Assembly (NCBI GenBank): GCA_047495785.1
Contig: JBLDXI010000028.1
Coordinates: forward strand, 1,488,001 to 1,552,000
Length of the DNA: 64,000 bases
Origin: Lepidodermella squamata
Taxonomy: Eukaryota > Gastrotricha
Reading direction: 5' to 3'
Shown in pieces: positions 40,304-49,153 of the stretch; the first letter of the stretch is position 1; each line of letters opens with the position of its first letter. A model generated the notes under the pieces. That model saw only the letters and a program-made list of their open reading frames with translations, did no database searches and was not told the DNA's origin. The position numbers and the translations under genes were made by a program.

Positions 40304-41467
40304 TTAGTTTGAATTTAAGTAGCCAGCCGAGGAAGCTGTTAGATACGCATACAATAGATCTCCTAGGAAAACAGAGCCTGATATTACGAAGAAAGTAATG
40401 TCGAACAATCTTATCCGTTTCACCGATAGAAACCGAGTTTCGCAGTACCAAAACTTCTGGTTCATCTCTGTAAGGGCGCAGGAGAATAAGGAATATAGAG
40501 TGCAAAGCCAAGATAAAATTGAAGCAATGTCTGTGAAAACGCTCAAGAAAATTCTTTCCGGTTTCGGCGGAACGCTGTATCTGATCTCGCCCTGAAGAAA
40601 AGTAGCCGCCAACAGGATTGTAATGCTGAAAGCTGCCCGTTCCGGCCATTCAGGGGGTAGTAAGAAAATTGCTAATTGGAGTGTTGATAGGAATGCGCAC
40701 GGTAGCATAAAGGAGTACAAATAGTATTGAGGCTGCCTGTGAAAATGCATCACAAATGAAGCAGTACTTCTGTTTCCTTTCATATTCGTGATTTTAGTGT
40801 AGGAACTTGAGTTCACCAACTTCCAATCAGTGCTAGAGTATTTTGGCATAAACTCTGCGTCAAACTCCATGGCTTGCTTGATCTCGAGAATCACTGCATC
40901 CGCGTTTTCCTGGGCCACAAAATCCAACGAGCAGGCTTGTTGGTCAAATGGGAATTTGGCGAAATCCATGTTGCAATAAGACTCGAATACGCCGTACTGT
41001 TGCCAGAGAATCCTCATCGCTTTATCAGGAGCGCTGTAGAACGTATGAAATCTCGCAGTGAACTCACTTCCGCCCATTCCGAAGTTGCTGACGGCGTTTC
41101 GGTGGTAAATTGTTGGTCTCCAGATTAGCGATTCGTCCAGTTTGATGTCTTGATCTGTCATTGAGTACCCAGGGCAACGAATGTTCCACTTCAAGAAAAC
41201 GGACCCTGTAACAGTTAGTCTTTCTCGTGGATCATCGATGGAATAGAAGCGTTCGGGGTAGAAACGTATTTCTGCTTTCATTAGGGCGCAATTTCCTAGC
41301 CCTGACGAGTTTGAACTCGACGGACGCCCGTCAATACATCCTGGGGCGTAAATTTCCCATCTAGTATTGGAGCAATTGTAAAAGAATTCTTCGCCCTTAG
41401 TCACCAAGGCGGCTAACGATGGGCAAATTAGGAAGGTCAGTGAATAAAGGAGAAGCAGAAGGAGCAT
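40304..41467 (-). CDS. pLGIC subunit, intronless family
   Basis: 387 residues with signal peptide MLLLLLLYSLTFLICPSLA. Extra cysteines lie in YNCSNT, YAPGC, GNCALM and WNIRC. A Ser/Asn-rich spacer sits between Cys2 and Cys3. Loop A is IWRPTIYHRNAV, the Cys-loop CNMDFAKFPFDQQAC is intact, and FVAQENADAVIL follows. Loop C is NMKGNRSTASF. M2 is WPERAAFSITILLAATFLQG, with Glu at -1' and Leu at 9'. M2-M3 is VPPKPERIFLSVFTD. The M3-M4 loop is about 30 residues. The gap to the downstream pLGIC (ATG at 40250) is only about 53 bp, so the two are tightly stacked. Confidence 0.9.
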   Translation of the reverse strand: MLLLLLLYSLTFLICPSLAALVTKGEEFFYNCSNTRWEIYAPGCIDGRPSSSNSSGLGNCALMKAEIRFYPERFYSIDDPRERLTVTGSVFLKWNIRCPGYSMTDQDIKLDESLIWRPTIYHRNAVSNFGMGGSEFTARFHTFYSAPDKAMRILWQQYGVFESYCNMDFAKFPFDQQACSLDFVAQENADAVILEIKQAMEFDAEFMPKYSSTDWKLVNSSSYTKITNMKGNRSTASFVMHFHRQPQYYLYSFMLPCAFLSTLQLAIFLLPPEWPERAAFSITILLAATFLQGEIRYSVPPKPERIFLSVFTDIASILSWLCTLYSLFSCALTEMNQKFWYCETRFLSVKRIRLFDITFFVISGSVFLGDLLYAYLTASSAGYLNSN

Positions 41468-42242
41468 TTCAATATCTCTAGGGCAAAGAATAACGAGTTA
41501 TGTCACCAACGTCGCAGAAGGTTTGAAACTTGTCACTAGAGTTGATTGCTCGTTAAAAATTCCAGCAGTATCGATTTGAATCGTAAACAGCGCTTTCGAT
41601 TATTTGCCAACGAGGAATTCTAACGTTTAATCCAACGTTTTAATTTAGTTTCAATTCGTGCAGATATCTGATAACCATAGAGAATAGAATGCTGATAACA
41701 TTCAACGTCGCACCACCAGAACGCATCCATGCAATAATGCGATACGTCTAGCTTTGTACTGTGAACATATTATTTACTCAGAAGGAGTATAAGAGCGTGG
41801 TCTCAGTGAGGTGGATGAATAATGACGATAACAAATCGATAGTATCGGAGTTCGGGAATTGTTCATGCGATCTGCAAATTTACTACTTAAAGAGTGCTTA
41901 ACATTAACAGAATGTTTTATTAAGAAAAATACGGTAATTGTCACAAATATTTACTCGGCTGTCGCATTTGTCTAATAGCGGACATCGAAAAGGCTTTATT
42001 TCGTGCTTCAGACAGTCAATAAATAAGAATTTTGTGGACATTTAGATGTCGCGGGCAAAAAGTTGTCCAACGAGTCCAACGATCCTCACTGGATCCAAAT
42101 AGCTAATTTTTGCTCTCCGATCGATTGTAGAAGAATTATTCGACCTTGGTGAAAAAATACAATAGGTAATGTTGAGTTTAACAACAAACAGCACTTGGAA
42201 AAATCGTTGGGGAGTTCGTAATTTTCGCCCAAATCTCATGCT
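41468..42242. other. intergenic region
   Basis: About 775 bp between two minus-strand pLGICs, AT-rich. A 65-codon minus frame at 42042-42239 lacks any domain. No feature supported. Confidence 0.35.
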
Positions 42243-42248
42243 TTTATT
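42243..42248 (-). terminator. poly(A) signal containing the stop codon
   Basis: The TAA stop at 42244-42246 lies inside this minus-strand AATAAA. Confidence 0.6.
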
Positions 42249-43434
42249 TCATTAGGTTCGCAGAAGAGACCGTAAGGTTAGAGTTCCATGCTACTTCGGC
42301 AATGTAAAACTGAATGGCACAGAATGCAGGAAAAGCTATACAAAAGGCACACAGATCCATTAATCTGGAGCGGCTCACGTCAATCGCACAAGACTTGAAA
42401 AGATAACTGCTACCCGCAAACCATTGGCCGTATTTAGCCTCCTGTTTCGTGACACAGCATGAGAATAGACAATAGAGCGTAATCAGCCACGATAATAACG
42501 AGCTGAAATCGTTATAATTCGCCATAGCTATTCGGTATGGCTTTGCCGGGACTTTTGACCACAGCTCGTTCTGATAGATCGCAGTAGCAAGTAACAGAGC
42601 TACGCAAAATGCAGGTCTCTCCGTCAATCCGGGTGTTAGAGGTACAGAAGCGAGTTGAAGGAAAGTGAGGAATGGGACGGGCATCAGCGAGCTTTGAATA
42701 ACGGAATGCGGCTTACGTCTAACGTCAAGCGTGAACCGAATAATGCTGTCAGATTTTGTGCTAACTGTGCTAAAGTTAACGCTTATTAATTCCCAATTAG
42801 AACCCTGTGGCATGAAATCAGCAAGAACCGATAAATGTGGCCTAACGCCGCAAAAGCGGGAAGTACAAGGCGAAGTAAATTCAATATATAGAGATTGCTG
42901 GTCGAATGGGAAATTCCTGAAGTTCATCTTCTTTTGCGTTGATTTGAACACGCCGAATCGCCGCCAGGTGAATTGAGATGTCTTCCTAAGCTTAATGAAC
43001 TGAAAAGTCTCCGAAAATCCCTTTTTCATACCATATTCACTAGCGGCGTTTGAGTGAGTAATAAGCGGCCTCCAGAAGGCATCTTTCTGAAGATTAGCAC
43101 GGTATTCTATTCCGCTCTTGCCACTACCTTTCACATCCCAGGTTGAATTTCGTAGATTTGTGAACATGCAATTGGTTTCCCAATCCAGTTCCAGCTCACC
43201 CGCGACAGAGATGACCTCGGCCACGTCATCGATGCCAATGAAGCGTTGCAATTTCATGACCAATTCAATCTTCTCCGCCGGGCACATGTCACCACTACTT
43301 TCGGTTTCGGCAATCGGACATCTCGGTGTATAAACCTCGAATGCTAGATTCGGGCATTTCTCGGCAATATAGCTTGACAAGCTTGCATCGGAAGATTCTA
43401 ATAAGAAAAGTAAAAAATATGGTATTTTACACAT
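42244..43434 (-). CDS. pLGIC subunit with both Cys-loop cysteines lost
   Basis: 396 residues with signal peptide about 1-17. The four extra cysteines are kept (27, 39, 51, 89). The loop that names the superfamily reads KKMNFRNFPFDQQSL: Lys and Leu occupy the two cysteine positions. A new cysteine pair appears shortly after (PCTSRFC), unique in this window. Loop A is FWRPLITHSNAA. Loop C is reduced (STKSDSIIRF). M2 is LTERPAFCVALLLATAIYQN, with Glu at -1' and Leu at 9'. M2-M3 is VPAKPYRIAMANYND. The M3-M4 loop is about 45 residues and contains a cysteine near its end. The next two genes upstream share the lost Cys-loop and the xxAxYxDxSSLLxW pattern in M3. Confidence 0.9.
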   Translation of the reverse strand: MCKIPYFLLFLLESSDASLSSYIAEKCPNLAFEVYTPRCPIAETESSGDMCPAEKIELVMKLQRFIGIDDVAEVISVAGELELDWETNCMFTNLRNSTWDVKGSGKSGIEYRANLQKDAFWRPLITHSNAASEYGMKKGFSETFQFIKLRKTSQFTWRRFGVFKSTQKKMNFRNFPFDQQSLYIEFTSPCTSRFCGVRPHLSVLADFMPQGSNWELISVNFSTVSTKSDSIIRFTLDVRRKPHSVIQSSLMPVPFLTFLQLASVPLTPGLTERPAFCVALLLATAIYQNELWSKVPAKPYRIAMANYNDFSSLLSWLITLYCLFSCCVTKQEAKYGQWFAGSSYLFKSCAIDVSRSRLMDLCAFCIAFPAFCAIQFYIAEVAWNSNLTVSSANLMK

Positions 43435-43496
43435 GATACCTTATATCATACAATGACTGGAAAAAGCACAGAAAATTCAATAGTAACAACAAAGCC

Positions 43497-43502
43497 TTTA
43501 TT
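43497..43502 (-). terminator. poly(A) signal 1 bp after stop
   Basis: AATAAA on the minus strand, one base beyond the TGA at 43504-43506. Confidence 0.55.
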
Positions 43503-43503
43503 T

Positions 43504-44631
43504 TCATTTCCTCTTCGCCAAATTTCCGATATAGGCTTGTAATGCTATGAAGATAGCTAGGAATACAAAGAATGCGACGAAATCAATGATTCGATGGCGC
43601 TTCACGTCGACTCCTATTATTTTCCAAATTTTGCTGTGGTCTGAAAGCCATACGCCTAGTCTGGTTGTTGACATAGATGGGAAAGACAGAGAGTAGAGAG
43701 TGATAAGCCAAGTCAACAGTGAGCTCAAATCGTTGTAAGTAGCCAATGCAACGGCGTATGGCTTGGGTGGTATTTTGCTGAAAAGTTCACTCTGATACAC
43801 TGCTGTAGCCAAGAGAATGCAAGCGCAGAATTCCGCGCGCCCAGAGCTGTTCCTCGGGAAAAGAAGAGATGCAACCTGAAGCGCTGTCAGAAAAGCAACA
43901 GGAATCAGATTGCTGAATATAACAGACTCGGGTTTTCTCCGAAACCGCATAAATAATCGAGTTTTAGCATTGTCTTTTGATACTCTCTTCAGGTCTTTTG
44001 AAACTTCAAGTAGTTCCCAGTTCTGCCCGGGCTGGATGAATTTCGGCGATACACTTAATGACCGGTTCGCAAAGAAAAATGCAGCAGGTTCAATCTCTAG
44101 TCGGAAATCGAGAGATACAATTTGCTCATCAAACGGGTAGTCGGCATAATGCATTGAGCTCTGTGAAGAGACGATAACTCCGAATCTAGTCCATGTAAAT
44201 CGAATTGTACCATTTTTGTGAATCAGACAATAAAGTGTTTCCAAGAATCCCTCTTGCATACCGAAGTCCGCCTCGGCATTTGAATGAAAAATCGGTGGTT
44301 TCCAGATATTTTCCTTTACTAAATTTAGAGCTGCTGGTAGTATCAATGTACTATTGATTCTAATCCAATCACTGCAAATCACGTCCCACCTAGTTTCTAA
44401 GCGTGCAGTTACTGAAAATAATTCGGACAAATCGTCAATGTGAACAAATCGATCAAGTCGAGGTACTAATGTGACAGTCATACGCGAGCAATCAGGGAGT
44501 TTTGAACGACCCAGCAGGCAATTGGGACTGTAGACTTCAGGACTCAGGTTGGGGCATACCTCAACCAACTGCTCACTAATGCTACCATGGGTTGAATAAA
44601 CTGCAATGAAAAGGTGCACGATCCTTATCAT
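43504..44631 (-). CDS. pLGIC subunit with both Cys-loop cysteines lost, shifted pore acid
   Basis: 375 residues with signal peptide MIRIVHLFIAVYSTHG. Extra cysteines are kept in EVCPNL, YSPNC, PDCSRM and WDVIC. The Cys-loop segment is SSMHYADYPFDEQIV, with Ser and Val in place of both cysteines. Loop A is IWKPPIFHSNAE, and the segment after the Cys-loop is DFRLEIEPAAFFF. M2 is NSSGRAEFCACILLATAVYQ: Gly at -1', Arg at 0' and Glu at 2', so the selectivity-filter acid seems moved inward. M2-M3 is IPPKPYAVALATYND. The M3-M4 loop is about 35 residues. It is tandem with the 42244 and 44854 genes, and all three look like one local sub-expansion. Confidence 0.9.
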   Translation of the reverse strand: MIRIVHLFIAVYSTHGSISEQLVEVCPNLSPEVYSPNCLLGRSKLPDCSRMTVTLVPRLDRFVHIDDLSELFSVTARLETRWDVICSDWIRINSTLILPAALNLVKENIWKPPIFHSNAEADFGMQEGFLETLYCLIHKNGTIRFTWTRFGVIVSSQSSMHYADYPFDEQIVSLDFRLEIEPAAFFFANRSLSVSPKFIQPGQNWELLEVSKDLKRVSKDNAKTRLFMRFRRKPESVIFSNLIPVAFLTALQVASLLFPRNSSGRAEFCACILLATAVYQSELFSKIPPKPYAVALATYNDLSSLLTWLITLYSLSFPSMSTTRLGVWLSDHSKIWKIIGVDVKRHRIIDFVAFFVFLAIFIALQAYIGNLAKRK

Positions 44632-44848
44632 CTTCAGGCTAAATGAGATGGCTACAGGCAGAAGAACGCTTGGCGTAACTGAATCAACGTTTTATCGATG
44701 AAGTAAATACAGAAAGCATGCAATATCCGCGCGTGTGGCTCGAACAATTTGCTCCCATGGCGCAAGGTCTAGCAGTCTGGTTAGGTATTTCTGGAAATCA
44801 ATCATAAGCTAACTTATGAAGCCATGAGCACACTAAATTCCTGAAAGA

Positions 44849-44854
44849 TTTATT
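44849..44854 (-). terminator. poly(A) signal overlapping the stop codon
   Basis: AATAAA on the minus strand shares one base with the TAA at 44854-44856. Confidence 0.55.
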
Positions 44855-46014
44855 TACTCGTTGAAAACAATAGAACACTGAATAGCGATGTAAAGTACAG
44901 TAGCGACAAAGAAAACGGAAAAGTCTATAACCCTAAGCCGTTTGAATTCGATTCCGCAACTTTTGAGGATCTCGCTGTGTTCAGCAAACCATTTGCCGAT
45001 TTTCGCAGATTTGTTCCCGGAAATGCATGAAACAGCTAGTGTGTATAACGCAATCAGCCAAGCTAGCACGGAGCTGAAATCGATGTAAGTCGCTAGGGCT
45101 ATTCGATATGGTTTTGGCGGGACTGTTTTGTACAGCTCGCCCTGATATACGGCTGTTGCAAGAAGTATAGCCACGCACAATTCCGGTCGTTCGGAATAAC
45201 CAGGTGGAATAATTATCGAAGCGACCTGCAGGCCGACAAGAAATGGGACTGGCAATAGCATGCTTTGGATCACACGCTCGGGCCGTCTTCTAAATTGAAG
45301 GAAAATCCGTGCTGATTGCGTTGAATTCTGAACAGACATCTGATGATACATGCCAACATAACCCCAGTTCTGACCCTCCGTCACAAATTCTGGAGCGACT
45401 TCATAAGATATATTACCTAATAGGATACGAGATTCTGCTAGTTCAAGGTTGAAATCTAGTGACACCGTTTGAGTTTCGAACGGAAACGCTGAGAAATCCA
45501 TCGACTTCTGCGATGAAACAAATACTCCGAACCGTCGCCAGTAAAACTCGATATCACCATTTTTTCGAATATTGCTCCAAAACTTCTCGGTAAATCCCTC
45601 AGCCATGCCCATCTCTACAGCCGCGTTGGAGTGGAACAGTGGTGGTTTCCAAAACAAGTCACTTTTCAAGTTCACCCTGGCTTCTTTCGTCCTTTCTGAC
45701 TTCGGGATCCAGATTGGGTGGAGATTTTCTGGTCGGCACCTTACAGACCATCGAGCTCCGAGATTACCAGAAAGAGATACCTGCTCGGCGACATCGTCGA
45801 TTCCAATAAAGCGGTCGAAGTTGAACAACAATGAAATCCTAATTTTTTTACATTTATCGCGATCTTCTCGACTTGTTACGCATTGTGGGGTGTAGGATTC
45901 AGGACTTAGATGTGGACATTCTTCAAGCAGCTGCTCGCTAAGGCTAAGCCCTTCCACTTCACTTAAAATAGCAATTTTGATGATCACGGTGAGATACATA
46001 TAATTCCAGGGCAT
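44854..46014 (-). CDS. pLGIC subunit with both Cys-loop cysteines lost
   Basis: 386 residues; the N-terminus MPWNYMYLTVIIKIAILSEVEG serves as signal peptide. The four extra cysteines are kept (EECPHL, YTPQC, DKCKKI, WSVRC). The Cys-loop segment is KSMDFSAFPFETQTV, with Lys and Val at the two cysteine positions and FPFE for FPFD. Loop A is FWKPPLFHSNAA, and DFNLELAESRILL follows. M2 is YSERPELCVAILLATAVYQG, with Glu at both -1' and 2' and Leu at 9'. M2-M3 is VPPKPYRIALATYID. The M3-M4 loop is about 35 residues with a lone cysteine (LKSCGIEF), as in the 42244 gene. It lies just downstream of a GPCR on the same strand. Confidence 0.9.
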   Translation of the reverse strand: MPWNYMYLTVIIKIAILSEVEGLSLSEQLLEECPHLSPESYTPQCVTSREDRDKCKKIRISLLFNFDRFIGIDDVAEQVSLSGNLGARWSVRCRPENLHPIWIPKSERTKEARVNLKSDLFWKPPLFHSNAAVEMGMAEGFTEKFWSNIRKNGDIEFYWRRFGVFVSSQKSMDFSAFPFETQTVSLDFNLELAESRILLGNISYEVAPEFVTEGQNWGYVGMYHQMSVQNSTQSARIFLQFRRRPERVIQSMLLPVPFLVGLQVASIIIPPGYSERPELCVAILLATAVYQGELYKTVPPKPYRIALATYIDFSSVLAWLIALYTLAVSCISGNKSAKIGKWFAEHSEILKSCGIEFKRLRVIDFSVFFVATVLYIAIQCSIVFNE

Positions 46015-46269
46015 GGTTACTCGAAGGTAGCTGCGAAAGAAAATACATGTATATTAAACTTTTTTATTAAAATTGATTTCGACAAACTGCAGTGCACCTC
46101 AGAGAGTAAATAGAGATTTATTGAAATTCGGTGCTGTTTAAATCCAGCGCTGCAGCAAAATCTTGAAGCGGAAAAAGCAGCTCGCTTTTTACAGAAGTCA
46201 ATTTCAAACGCACATTCAGCATTCAGCATGATGCGTAGATGAATTGGTTTTAACAAGTTAGCTTTGGTC

Positions 46270-48691
46270 TCATGCATTTTTCTGTTGAGCTGGGGCAACG
46301 AGAATTTGCTGATGTGAACCCGAGCTGACTGCTATTTTAGAGTTCTTACTCGTAACTACAGGCCACAAGTTTGACCAAATCGGGAATGTCAAACTCATGT
46401 AATTTCCACCAGAGAAAATTAGCGCTCCAACAACAACCGTTATCATTTGATTGAAATCAGAACCCGCTAGTAGGAAAACAATCAGCAAAAAAGCGAAAAA
46501 TATTGTTGCTGAATTCAGAATTGCAACACGCAGGCAGTTGCATTCGTAGTCGTAGAAATGAAGGATCTTCAGCTTTGTCCGGCTGTCGTAGGCAAAAAAG
46601 CAATTGGCAAGTAGGATGAACGCATTTAGCCCAATAAAACCAGCCAGCCATGGATATTCCATATTCGAAGTACAGGCGTAGTATCGAACGTCGTAGTAAG
46701 AATCAATATTTTCATCAAAGAAAACAGGCGAAGTTATGTACCTAACTTTGAACGAATCAGCCAAGATCCAAGCGATTACAGCAACAATGAAACTTATTGA
46801 CAAGACTAGAGCAACTGCAAGCTGGTAGCATTTCGACTTCGGAACTCTTTGATCCATATGTTCCTTGAACTCTTCCGAAGAAATGGCACTGCTTTGGCTT
46901 TTGAACATGATGGCCTTGAGAGATCGCATGATGTCGCGCAATCCGAATATTCGAACCATGATGGCGCAGTTGCTAATACAAATTCCGATAGTGATGAACA
47001 GTGGGCGGATCTTACACAACGACTCGCTTTGCAGCAAAAGTTCAAACAGCAAAATTATGACACCGAATTCGACTACGACGCTACCCATCAACAAAACGGA
47101 ATTGGTAGGAGAGTCAAAATAGAAGATGAAACGATCGCGATCAGCATGACGCTGTAATCGGATGAAAATGATGACTTGTTTGACAATCAAAGCTAATGCG
47201 ATTAGTAGGAGAATCACAAACGCAGCAACGAAAAATTGGTTAGTTAGATGAAGCATGCTTGACAGGTCTTTTGGTGGCTGACCGGATTTAGTGAACCACA
47301 CCGGGCTTTGAAGTGGTATGACTTTATAGGTACTAGCGTTCAAGAGGGTTCGCCAATCTGTGTCAAGCCGATTACTTTTGAAAATCAACCGAACTGCCCC
47401 AGCGTTTTGTTGGATCAGATACACGTCTTCGGTGTCGATCAGCAATCTGTCTGAGTACTTTATCCTACCAATTCGAAGCCCGTCAAAGTCAGTAGCGGCT
47501 GTGCTGGCATTTACAACTTGCCGAACTAGTTCAGGATTTGTTTCAAAATCTTTCAAGCTCATGTTATACCGCTGCCGGAGTACGGTTTCGCTTCGATTCA
47601 AAGCCAGAACAGTTCCCATGGCCGCATCATGGCAGATATGCCTTTGCCCCATATCGTTGACTTTCGTACCATTAAGTTCTCGCTTGAGATAGGCCTCAAA
47701 AGCATCAGTATCGTATCCAAACGGCGTTGGTCCGAACTTCTCCCAAGCACTTTGAACCAGCCCGAAGAAGAATGTGATTTTCAACATCTCAGCAATCATT
47801 GGACGGGTGCAGCCAGGAATGAGGGGTAGAGCTGCATCTTCAGCCGTTACAAAGGTTAGAATGTGGCCAAAGTAAGCGTAGAAAGGAGCTGTCATCCCAG
47901 CTTGATAGGCCAGACACAGCATTTTCACGAAAAGCCACGTCTGCCCATGCGCAGAAATAATTATTCTCGCGCCTTGATTCTTCATACCCTCTACCATAGC
48001 CAGGGTGAGATCAGCTTCACTCCCATAGTACGGCGATTCAATACCCTGTTGGGCAAGGGCGATTTGAATGTTCTTCCCGAACAGGTCGTCATTCACATTT
48101 CCGGAAAATGTAAATACTGAGACTTGTTTCCAACCTCCGAGCTGCTTGGCAAAGATAGGTGCCATAGTTCCAATACTGTCCGATGTTCCTTGCGCTCGAT
48201 AGAGATGGTTGTATAGGGCCTTTTTAGCAATCAACGCAACCCCAGCGCATCCTTCGGCGAATTCAGTGAAATAGTTCACTTTGACCGCAAGTGTCACAGC
48301 TTAAAAGAAATGCTGAAATACTGGAAGATAGATGGGTTGAAAGCTTACTCTGGCAGGCCAATGACGGGCCCACGACGATCGGTGACACATAGGAATTGTT
48401 CTTTCGCTCAGCTTCAAATTCCCACAGGAAATTTGCGAAGCTATATGGAGCTCTTGTAGCTGCTCCTCCTTCGTCTTTCAGGACCATTCGTATGCGGTAA
48501 TCAGGCAGAACATCGGTTCTTGAGTTAGCGGTATCAATCACAAGCTTAGCCGCCGTGCTGCAGGCAGTTGGCAGAGGTGGATTGGCGACTGCCATCATGT
48601 TCAGCATCACCAGCTCATACGGCTTGGCAACAGGAGGATTACTTTGGCCTGCGACTAGGCTGAGAACAAAAGTGGCAAAGATCAATAGCAT
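46270..48691 (-). CDS. class C GPCR, GABA-B-receptor-like
   Basis: Exons 48691-48349 and 48299-46270 (49-bp intron, phase 1) give 790 residues. The acceptor ends AAG, not CAG. I chose it because the junction then aligns with both close paralogs (CQ-T-x-x-L), whereas an upstream TTTCAG would break the frame. A signal peptide (MLLIFATFVLSLVAGQ) precedes the binding-protein ectodomain with FANFLWEFEA, GCAGV and HRAQGT-type motifs, RHICHDAAMGT and QPPKDLS. The seven membrane segments have LCKIRPLF before TM3, FGLRDIMRS in loop 2, YACTSN in ECL2 and FAYDSR. The C-tail is about 35 residues with no coiled coil. It is tandem with the paralog at 49154. Confidence 0.85.
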
Positions 48692-48746
48692 AACTTGAAA
48701 TTGTGAGAAAATGAATCGAAATGGGAATGCGTCGATACCCCACCAG

Positions 48747-48754
48747 CTTTTATA
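48747..48754 (-). promoter_or_regulatory. TATA box for the 46270-48691 GPCR
   Basis: TATAAAAG on the minus strand, about 56 bp upstream of the ATG at 48691; the best TATA match in the window. Confidence 0.5.
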
Positions 48755-49153
48755 GTCTTATTTCAATAATATCTCGTTATCTTTGCAAACAACTAATATC
48801 CCACTTAGCAAATTGAATGCCTCGAGTAGGCGACTAGGAGTCCGAGTAATTCCAGCCAATTAAATATGCAATCAACTAGTTTTACTGATCTGTGCTTCAA
48901 CTAATAATACTTGATCCACTTCATTTCAAAGAACGGTGCCATTACGTTTAGGACGGGTAGGCCTTAAAGCATAAGCAATTAGATCAGAGTGATCTGCGTA
49001 GTGGGTAAATTGGCCGATCCACAATTTCTGAAATTAAAACACCGACATTTTGCTTTTTGAAACCAATTAAGAGAAAGAAGCAAGCTCGCTAAAATGCTAA
49101 CAGTTAAATTAGTTAATGAAAAGGTTGATTGAAATTGCCGTATCGATCTGTTT
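48755..49153. other. intergenic region between tandem GPCRs
   Basis: About 400 bp. It holds the promoter of the downstream GPCR and the 3' end of the upstream one. No AATAAA is close to the stop at 49154, unlike the pLGIC genes. Confidence 0.35.

Noticed and set aside
46849-47157. Overlapping + strand frames opposite the GPCR transmembrane region
   Set aside because: Antisense of a well-supported class C GPCR exon.
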